The notes below the pieces were generated by a model. That model was given only the letters and a program-made list of their open reading frames with translations, was not told the origin of the DNA and did not search any database. A stretch of 6,039 nucleotides of DNA, from positions 1-6,039 of the forward strand of contig DKBB01000405.1 of the NCBI GenBank assembly GCA_002451015.1, read 5' to 3'. Each line of letters starts with the position of its first letter. Positions within the stretch are counted from its first letter, which is position 1. Positions 1 through 4,945 of the stretch are shown here, piece by piece. A program made the position numbers and the translations under genes. Source of the stretch: Acidobacteria bacterium UBA6911 (GTDB lineage: Bacteria > Acidobacteriota > UBA6911).

Positions 1-6
1 AGAAGC

Positions 7-28
7 TGCATCGAAAAGTTATGATGCA
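7..28. promoter_or_regulatory. Perfect 6-bp inverted repeat upstream of the sigma gene
   Basis: TGCATC (7-12) and GATGCA (23-28) form a perfect inverted repeat around a 10-nt AT-rich spacer, about 37 bp upstream of the sigma start codon. It is immediately followed by TGTAAC (30-35), which resembles the -35 element of some ECF promoters (for example Bacillus SigX). No convincing ECF -10 (CGAC/CGTC) lies at the expected spacing; the nearest -10-like string is CATTAT (54-59), 18 nt downstream. It could be an operator, or the hairpin of an upstream gene, although the T-run at 37-41 is not adjacent to the stem. Function is inferred only. Confidence 0.25.
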
Positions 29-64
29 CTGTAACCTTTTTCATTTCCCGTGACATTATCCATC

Positions 65-700
65 ATGATGAATGGAACAGCCGCCCAATCCGAACCTGAG
101 ATCGATTTCCGCAGGCTCAGCCGGCGGGACAAGGAAGAGGTGGTTCGCTGGTTTGATGCCTATTCCGATCCGGTCTACGGCTTCATCTTCTACCGCGTGG
201 GGCGGGATGCCGATTTGGCCGGTGACGTGGCCCAGGAAACTTTCGTTACCGCATTAGAGACCATTGACCGGTTCGACCCGCGCCGGGGCGAGATGTTTCC
301 CTGGCTGACACATATTGCCCGTAACTGCATCCGAAAAGTCCTGCGCAGGCGGGGTCGGGACGTCCTCCTGCCTGATTTCTGGAAAACCGTTGATCATAAA
401 CTTACCCGGGCGATTGCCGGCATTGGCTCGGATATTTTTCCGGAAGAGCTTCTGGTGCGAAAGGAGACCGCGGAACTGGTTCGTATGGCGTTGACCAACC
501 TGCCTTTAAGGTATCAGGTGGCTTTGCGCAGACGCTACTTTGAGGAACTGTCGCTCCACGAGATCGCCGCTCTGGAAGGGATCAACGAAGGCGCAGTGAA
601 AGTGCTGCTGCACCGCGCGAGGCTGGCTTTTCGAACCGCGTTTGAAACAATATCCGCTTCGATCCTCGACGGGCAGGGAAAAGGGAGGGTCATACTATGA
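65..700 (+). CDS. ECF-type sigma-70 family RNA polymerase sigma factor
   Basis: Sigma factor that directs RNA polymerase to a dedicated promoter set; cytoplasmic. Numbered from the GTG at 50 (216 aa), region 2 spans about residues 35-102. It includes the region 2.2 core DVAQETF (59-65) and the region 2.4 helix starting PWLTHIARN (84-92), ending in a basic RRR tail. A linker follows. Region 4 covers about 143-197, with the helix-turn-helix LSLHEIAALEGINEGAVK (168-185) and LHRAR. There is no region 1 or 3, as usual for ECF factors. The start is uncertain: no Shine-Dalgarno precedes GTG 50, ATG 65 or ATG 68. I place it at ATG 65 because conserved sequence only begins around residue 18. The stop overlaps the next start by 4 nt (ATGA, 697-700), so it is probably co-translated with the membrane protein that follows, its likely regulator. 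The family is clear; the exact ECF subgroup and regulon are unknown. Confidence 0.93.
   Translation: MMNGTAAQSEPEIDFRRLSRRDKEEVVRWFDAYSDPVYGFIFYRVGRDADLAGDVAQETFVTALETIDRFDPRRGEMFPWLTHIARNCIRKVLRRRGRDVLLPDFWKTVDHKLTRAIAGIGSDIFPEELLVRKETAELVRMALTNLPLRYQVALRRRYFEELSLHEIAALEGINEGAVKVLLHRARLAFRTAFETISASILDGQGKGRVIL
682..688 (+). promoter_or_regulatory. Ribosome binding site for the anti-sigma-position gene
   Basis: AGGGAGG lies inside the end of the sigma gene, 8 nt before the ATG at 697. It supports this start and efficient re-initiation after the sigma stop codon at 698-700. Confidence 0.75.
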
Positions 701-1998
701 CCGATATGGACAAACGTCACGATCAAGACTGCCTGAAAGACAACCTTGACCGGTTGCTTCAACTGGGGGAGTTGTCTTCCCGGATGCCGGAGGATCTGAA
801 ATCCCGGATCAGATCCAAATTGGTACAAGTGGAACCGGAATCCGGCAAGAAGAACATCCTTCCCGGTCGTCGGACTGTATGGGCCCTGGCCGCAGCCGCA
901 GTGCTGGTCTTCTTTTTCATTGTATTCTGGAACGGCGGTTCACCATCCACTATCGTTTGGGCCGACGTGCAGGGGCATCTCGATCAGATCCACACCCTGA
1001 CCTTAAGTGGCCACACCGGGATTTCTGCAACCACGGGAATGCGGATAACCGGACGCATTAAGGTCTACTATGAGGACCCCGGGCTGGCGAGGACCGAAGA
1101 GTATCCTCCGGATTCCGGTCCAGGTTCGGCCTTAGAAGAACCTGGGAAGATAACAATCAGCAGACGCGAGCCGGGCAGTAGTGAGGGGGTGACACTGTAC
1201 CCCGGAGCATATGGAGCGGAGCTGGTTGATTCGGTCTTCCTTTCCGACGGCCCGAAGCCGCCGTCACAGCCCCCCTTGGATCTAGCTTCTTTTAACTGGC
1301 AACTAATGAAGGAAATCACGGCGGACAAAACCAGGCGTATCGGCGACCGGGTAATCAACGGTATCCAAGCCGTAGGCTTCGAGTTCGAGATCCCAAATCA
1401 GGTGTATGTCAATCCGGACAGGCAAGTCCATGCACAACTTTGGGCATCCGGGGACGATGGTACGCCCCTGCTTATTGAGGTAGAGTATCGGGACCCCCTT
1501 GGGCAAAATATGCGCACGGAATACTCTGATTTCCGGTGGAATGTTCCGCTGGATGAAGGTCTTTTCGATCTTGCCGTACCGGAGGGCTGGAGTCTCAGTC
1601 GAGTCCGGACTGAATCGGCGGAATATACAAATGCCGGGCTCGCTCCCGGCGTCACCCTGCAGATAGGCCCGGAAGGACAGGAGCCATTGACGGAAACAGA
1701 GGATGTGGTCAGGGTGGTCTGGGGCCAGCAGATCACCCATCCCGATTCGAACATTCCCAATGACGTGCGAATTACGATCGAACTGAAGCCGGAAGCCATC
1801 CAACGGCTGCGTGACTATGCCCGCTCCAATCCGGACGAACTCATCGTCGTCGATTTCAACGGGCAGATAAGAGTGGTTCCGAATCTGTATGGGGCCGGTC
1901 CCACGCAGATTAGCTTCGATCTTAGCCTGCTGGATCTTCCTCTGGCCCATTTGGAAGCGATATATTTCACAACCACTATCGAAAGGAACGGATTATGA
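697..1998 (+). CDS. Single-pass membrane protein, putative anti-sigma factor with LolA-like and SecD-head-like extracytoplasmic regions
   Basis: A 433-residue protein with three visible parts. Residues 1-58 are cytoplasmic, charged and helical. They carry H8 and C12 but no CxxC, so this is not a classical zinc (ZAS) anti-sigma domain. Residues 59-78 (TVWALAAAAVLVFFFIVFW region) form one transmembrane helix. The rest is extracytoplasmic. It opens with VWADVQ (87-92), the start of a 'WADV' LolA-like region common in Planctomycetota-type sigma-linked proteins. That region runs to about FDLAVPEGW (290-298), a motif typical of its last strand. Residues about 332-424 follow the SecD P1-head pattern by eye: ITIELKPEAIQRL, then LIVVDFNGQIRVVPN, then a hydrophobic C-terminal helix. 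The 4-nt overlaps with both neighbours and the topology suggest it holds the sigma factor at the membrane. The anti-sigma role is inferred from position and topology, not from a recognised sigma-binding domain. Confidence 0.8.
   Translation: MTDMDKRHDQDCLKDNLDRLLQLGELSSRMPEDLKSRIRSKLVQVEPESGKKNILPGRRTVWALAAAAVLVFFFIVFWNGGSPSTIVWADVQGHLDQIHTLTLSGHTGISATTGMRITGRIKVYYEDPGLARTEEYPPDSGPGSALEEPGKITISRREPGSSEGVTLYPGAYGAELVDSVFLSDGPKPPSQPPLDLASFNWQLMKEITADKTRRIGDRVINGIQAVGFEFEIPNQVYVNPDRQVHAQLWASGDDGTPLLIEVEYRDPLGQNMRTEYSDFRWNVPLDEGLFDLAVPEGWSLSRVRTESAEYTNAGLAPGVTLQIGPEGQEPLTETEDVVRVVWGQQITHPDSNIPNDVRITIELKPEAIQRLRDYARSNPDELIVVDFNGQIRVVPNLYGAGPTQISFDLSLLDLPLAHLEAIYFTTTIERNGL
1982..1987 (+). promoter_or_regulatory. 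Ribosome binding site for the SecD-head repeat gene
   Basis: AAAGGA sits 7 nt before the ATG at 1995, within the last codons of the preceding gene. It fixes the start at the ATGA overlap (1995-1998). Confidence 0.7.
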
Positions 1999-2906
1999 CC
2001 ATCCACGGGCTGCACGGAAAACATCATCTTCGCTTTCATACAGTCCTGGTCTTTATGGTTCTGGCGGTTATCTTCACAACCGCTCTCACAGCCGCGAGGT
2101 TATCCGGCGGCCAGACCGGGAATCATGAGTTCGAAGTCCGGCTCGCTTCATATGAAAAAGTGGAGGGTTGGGAGAGGGTCCCCGGTCCCGAACCGGGGAA
2201 GACCCCCGTATGGATCTCACGCGAAGTTGCTCTGACCAACGGCGACGTGGCCCTCGCGTTCCCCGACCGGACACCTGAGGGTAAGCCGTGCGTGGGAATC
2301 TTGTTCACCGAAGACGGTGCCCTGAAGCAGACACGTCTGACCAGGTCTCACATCGGCGAAAACGTGGCTGTGATACTCGACGGCCGGGTCACCATGGTTA
2401 TCAAGATTGCAGCAGAAATCGCTGGCGGACGAGCCATGATATTCGGCAACTTCACTGAAGAAGAGACCGAATCGATTGCGGAGGGGTTGTCCGGCAACCA
2501 AACCGGGAAGCATAAGCTCGAATCCGGGAAGATTGAGTTCGAACTTCGGCTCGCTTCTTATGAAAACGTGGAGGGATGGGAGATCGGCCTCCTTCCCGGA
2601 CCGCCGAAGACTCCCGTATGGATCTCACCCGAAGCTGCCTTGACCAACACCGATATCGCCAGCGCCTGGCCTCAACCGAATGCTGACGGATTCAGTGTAG
2701 TATTTATGCTCACAGAGGAAGGGTCTCTGAAACTGGCGCGTCTGACCAAATCTCATATCGGCGAAAACGTGGCTATAATGGTCGACGGCCGGGTAATGTC
2801 GGCTCCGAAGATCATGGCAGAAATCACCGGCGGACGAGCCATGATCAACGGCAAATTTACTGAAGAAGAAGCCGGATTGCTCGCGGAGGGGATCATGATG
2901 AAGTAA
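1995..2906 (+). CDS. Membrane-anchored protein with two tandem SecD P1-head-like domains
   Basis: A 303-residue protein. Residues 17-35 (VLVFMVLAVIFTTALTAA region) form a signal anchor or uncleaved signal peptide, which places the remainder outside the cytoplasm. Two homologous units follow, about residues 46-164 and 182-300, exactly 136 codons apart. Each has a LASYE-VEGWE opening, a KTPVWIS-ALTN segment and an LTxSHIGENVA segment. Each ends GGRAMI-G-FTEEE. This is the pattern of the P1 head subdomain of the translocase subunit SecD (hydrophobic DGxVxSAPxI, then I-GG-A-I-G-FT-EEA). Unit 2 keeps the hallmark DGRVMSAPKI; unit 1 has DGRVTMVIKI instead. None of SecD's multiple transmembrane segments is present, so it is not a translocase subunit. 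It is the third gene of the sigma operon and overlaps the previous gene by 4 nt. It may sense or bind exported polypeptides; that is inference. Confidence 0.85.
   Translation: MTIHGLHGKHHLRFHTVLVFMVLAVIFTTALTAARLSGGQTGNHEFEVRLASYEKVEGWERVPGPEPGKTPVWISREVALTNGDVALAFPDRTPEGKPCVGILFTEDGALKQTRLTRSHIGENVAVILDGRVTMVIKIAAEIAGGRAMIFGNFTEEETESIAEGLSGNQTGKHKLESGKIEFELRLASYENVEGWEIGLLPGPPKTPVWISPEAALTNTDIASAWPQPNADGFSVVFMLTEEGSLKLARLTKSHIGENVAIMVDGRVMSAPKIMAEITGGRAMINGKFTEEEAGLLAEGIMMK
2130..2894 (+). repeat. Intragenic tandem duplication (two units, 408-bp period)
   Basis: Nucleotides 2130-2486 and 2538-2894 encode the two SecD-head-like units. DNA similarity is still obvious at the start of each unit (GGCTCGCTTC, then TATGAAAA and GTGGAGGG) and in the shared ATCGGCGAAAACGTGGCT. 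The spacer before each unit is also duplicated: GTTATCCGGCGG at 2099 corresponds to GTTGTCCGGCAA at 2486. The second spacer carries a 21-nt insertion (7 residues). The conservation suggests a fairly recent internal duplication, or ongoing homogenisation. Confidence 0.85.
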
Positions 2907-2986
2907 TCTGAGTGTCGACCTCTAAGATCCCTGCGCAAGCGTCACCGGCGTACACAGTGTCACAGAACGCCGAGTAGCAGTTTGCT
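2907..2986. other. Convergent intergenic spacer with a weak inverted repeat
   Basis: An 80-bp spacer between the + strand operon and the - strand small gene. CGGCGT (2946-2951) and ACGCCG (2967-2972) could pair over a 15-nt loop. No T-run follows on either strand, so a terminator cannot be called with confidence. Confidence 0.25.
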
Positions 2987-3196
2987 TCACTTCTTCGGTG
3001 GACGTTGGAAGCAGACCAGGTTTCGAGGAACCGTGAAGCCTTTGTAACCGTCCAAGCCTGAAGTTGGGGCGCTCTGCTGGTAGCCGAGTTTCGTAAACTT
3101 CCGGATGTACTTGAGACTCGCAGTTGAGATTATCCAGCCATCATCGGCATCGGAAGTCCGGACGATGGTTTCTCGTTCTTCGCGGGTGAGGTTCAT
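2987..3196 (-). CDS. Small conserved-looking hypothetical protein (69 aa)
   Basis: Reads from ATG (3196-3194) to TGA (2989-2987). The N-terminus LTREERETIVRTSDADDGW, a central IRKFTKLGY and a C-terminus GFTVPRNLVCFQRPPKK resemble a loose group of small soluble proteins. Those proteins are often phage- or accessory-region-associated and share a 'TREERET ... VPK.. RF-KP' layout. This resemblance is from memory and unverified, and no function is known to me. No signal peptide or membrane segment is present. The start overlaps by 4 nt (ATGA, 3193-3196) the stop of an upstream reading frame, which suggests it was the second gene of a coupled pair. A purine-rich GGAGGA (3217-3212) lies 15 nt upstream, farther than ideal. 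It is convergent with the sigma operon. Confidence 0.6.
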   Translation of the reverse strand: MNLTREERETIVRTSDADDGWIISTASLKYIRKFTKLGYQQSAPTSGLDGYKGFTVPRNLVCFQRPPKK

Positions 3197-3630
3197 GTTC
3201 CTTGGCTCTCTTCCTCCAACCTTTCCATATACTCAGGCGGCTTTCCTTGTCGAAAAAACCAACAAGCCGTTTTTAGGATGACTGGGTAGTTTTGTTTTAA
3301 GCTATTTCACTGAATGTGCCACGGTCTTATATCGAGAATTTTTGAATTTCGACATGTAACCAGGACGTAGCCGCCTATAGCAGGATCCACTACCTGCCCG
3401 TTGCCTGGAAAAAACTCCATACTGGATAAAAACCTCGTTTCGACCTTCGACTGGGATAGACACCCCTTAAGTGCTATACATTCAGACTCGGAGAGGCAAT
3501 TGCAGCCGATGCTCGTCGCTTCCTGACATGCGCTTTTGCTTTTAGAGTTTTTAAATCCGTTTATTAAATACGGTCCTTCTGGGAATTGAGTGGTTTGAAT
3601 TGACAGTGTTTGCCAAGTCCTCAAAAACAC
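3193..3630 (-). pseudogene. Possible decayed gene upstream of the 69-aa gene, interrupted by one in-frame TGA
   Basis: On the - strand a frame opens at GTG 3630 and runs 107 codons to a TGA at 3309-3307. The same frame then continues for 37 codons to a TGA at 3195-3193, which overlaps the ATG of the small downstream gene. The last part (WFFRQGKPPEYMERLEEES) has the look of a real charged C-terminus. It has no ATG, GTG or TTG of its own except an internal ATG at 3228, 11 codons before the stop. The 4-nt overlap is what a coupled gene pair would leave. The 107-codon part is not recognisable, is rich in cysteine and serine, and has no strong codon bias; it may be chance. I read this as a probable remnant, with low certainty. 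Confidence 0.3.
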
Positions 3631-3731
3631 CCGAACCTTCCATTAGAAATTTTTCCCAAAATGAAGCTAAGACTGACACTACCTGAATTTAAGGAAGGCA
3701 ATCTTGGATAATAGGGAGTAAGTTGATTGAC
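3631..3731. other. AT-rich spacer without a supported gene
   Basis: Together with the doubtful frame at 3193-3630 this makes a stretch of over 500 bp with no confident gene. I see only a 30-codon - strand ORF (3643-3551, ATG start), judged too short to call. There is also a 6-bp inverted repeat, GTAAGT (3718-3723) with ACTTAC (3730-3735), at the dioxygenase stop codon, lacking a T-run. Confidence 0.4.
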
Positions 3732-4544
3732 TTACCATAAAAACGCAACCGCACGCTTGCCCAGGATATGGTCATCAAATATCTTTGCAGCTGGATTGTC
3801 CGCCATTCCCAGGCACACATGGAGCGGCATCAAATGCTCTTCTCGCGGGTGACAGTAACGTGCAGATGGGGCTTCCTGCCATTTAATCAAATGCTGTTCA
3901 CGTTCAGTCTGTGAATTAGGGCCGGTACATACCTTGATCAGCCAATTTTGGAAGGTATCATTGGCAGTATCCGGTATATCAATTCCCTGCCAGGAAAATG
4001 CGCTCAAGTTATGAAAGGAAAATCCGGATCCGATAACCAGAATATTCTCATTCATTAAATCCCGCAACGCGTTGCCAAGAGAGATATGCGCTATTGGATC
4101 AAGACCACGCAGCAGCGAAAGCTGAAGTGATGGAATATCAGCCTTCGGGTACATCAGTTTCAGCGGGATAAATAAGCCGTGGTCGAATCCCCGATCAGAG
4201 TCAATGCGAGCCGATATATTATTCTTAAGAAGTAAGCCAGTGATTCGATTCGCCAGCTCTGGATTTCCTGGAGCCTGATACATGATCTTGTAAGCTTCAC
4301 TCGGGAAACCATAATAATCGTAGAGCATGGACGGTGTTTGCCCGCCTAAAAGTGTCGCCGAGCTTTCTTCCCAATGGGCGCTGATGACTAGGATGGCATC
4401 AGGTTTCTGGAGCCGAGATGGGAGCTGTTGCATAAAAACCACCATCGCTTTGTGACTGGCATCTCCTAGAATTGGCAAGGGGCCTCCGCCGTGGGAGAAA
4501 TAGACAATCTGGGCTCTATTTTGTTGATTTTTTTGATTCCGCAT
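3732..4544 (-). CDS. DODA/YgiD-type extradiol ring-opening dioxygenase (LigB superfamily, class III)
   Basis: A complete 270-residue protein, close to the 260-270 aa typical of YgiD/4,5-DOPA dioxygenase-like enzymes. Members open the ring of catechol-type substrates next to the hydroxyls using a divalent metal; many bacterial ones have unknown physiological substrates. Visible motifs in order: SHGGGP (17-22, with H18); ISAHWE (54-59, with H57); the YDYYGFP segment (75-81); GFDHGLFIPL (119-128, with H122); IPSLQLSL (137-144); GSGFSFHNL (172-180, with H178); HPREEHLMPLHV (232-243, with H232 and H237). The histidines expected for metal binding and acid-base chemistry are all present, so it looks active. 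There is no signal peptide, so it is cytoplasmic. The ATG at 4544 has GGAG (4556-4553) 8 nt upstream. It stands alone, with no aromatic-degradation neighbours, so the substrate cannot be guessed. Base composition is lower in GC than the sigma operon. Confidence 0.93.
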   Translation of the reverse strand: MRNQKNQQNRAQIVYFSHGGGPLPILGDASHKAMVVFMQQLPSRLQKPDAILVISAHWEESSATLLGGQTPSMLYDYYGFPSEAYKIMYQAPGNPELANRITGLLLKNNISARIDSDRGFDHGLFIPLKLMYPKADIPSLQLSLLRGLDPIAHISLGNALRDLMNENILVIGSGFSFHNLSAFSWQGIDIPDTANDTFQNWLIKVCTGPNSQTEREQHLIKWQEAPSARYCHPREEHLMPLHVCLGMADNPAAKIFDDHILGKRAVAFLW

Positions 4545-4552
4545 TAAAACCG

Positions 4553-4556
4553 CTCC
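4553..4556 (-). promoter_or_regulatory. Ribosome binding site of the dioxygenase gene
   Basis: GGAG on the - strand, 8 nt before the ATG at 4544. It decides this start over any internal one. Confidence 0.6.
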
Positions 4557-4945
4557 ATCAAACCATCTTTTCTTTCGTGTTTGATATTGAATGATTGCCT
4601 CTTCGTAATTGGGTGCTCACGCCGGATTTTAGCTTGCTCCAGTTTCATTGTAGCATGGGCGGCAGAGCTGCACATTGGTGTAGTAGCGAGGCTGGATAGG
4701 AAAATGAATCTATTCTTTAAGGGTCATTCTCCCACCGAATCTTTCACCGATCTTGTTTATAGGTCTCAAGCGGAAATGGGAAATTAACACTTTAAAATAA
4801 GAGGCACTTTAATAATGAAGCTGATTAAACGAGTTTGGTATTTTCGATTTGTAGCAGACGAGATTCCAAAGTCCCGTATACACCCTACACTTCCATTTGA
4901 ATTATTTTCCGAACATAACGAGAGAATTTCACTTCTTGGGCCGGT
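4557..4945. other. Intergenic region of about 390 bp, no convincing gene
   Basis: It lies between two - strand genes and must hold the dioxygenase promoter, but I could not pick a clear -35/-10 pair. A + strand TTG-start frame (4581-4787, 68 codons) and a + strand ATG frame (4815-4982, 55 codons, running into the VWFA-related gene end) are open but unrecognisable. An 8-bp direct repeat CACTTTAA occurs at 4788-4795 and 4805-4812. No terminator with a T-run was seen after the VWFA-related gene. Confidence 0.45.
4788..4812. repeat. 8-bp direct repeat CACTTTAA, 17-bp spacing
   Basis: Two perfect copies (4788-4795 and 4805-4812) separated by a 9-nt spacer in the intergenic region. Possible regulator half-sites, or chance in AT-rich DNA. 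Confidence 0.3.

Noticed and set aside
50..64. GTG start of the sigma factor at 50
   Set aside because: It adds only five residues outside conserved sequence and has no Shine-Dalgarno; ATG 65 or 68 is at least as likely. The choice cannot be settled from sequence alone.
1303..1950. 215-codon - strand ORF opposite the membrane protein gene
   Set aside because: It is a shadow of the + strand gene: no recognisable domain, and its opposite strand carries the clear LolA-like and SecD-head-like protein.
1995..2906. Third operon gene as a true SecD translocase subunit
   Set aside because: It has only one membrane segment near the N-terminus and lacks the multi-helix SecD membrane domain; only the P1 head is present, twice.
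3307..3309. In-frame TGA as a selenocysteine or recoded codon
   Set aside because: No selenocysteine insertion hairpin was evident and the other genes use the standard code; simple decay or chance is the simpler reading.
3551..3643. 30-codon - strand ORF (MEGSGVFED...)
   Set aside because: Very short, no good ribosome binding site, and overlaps the other doubtful frame; there is no way to support it from sequence alone.
3718..3735. Hairpin GTAAGT/ACTTAC at the dioxygenase stop codon as a terminator
   Set aside because: The stem is only 6 bp, overlaps the stop codon, and is not followed by a T-run on the - strand.
4581..4787. 68-codon + strand ORF with TTG start
   Set aside because: No Shine-Dalgarno, no recognisable family, and an unnatural residue pattern for a soluble or membrane protein; likely chance.
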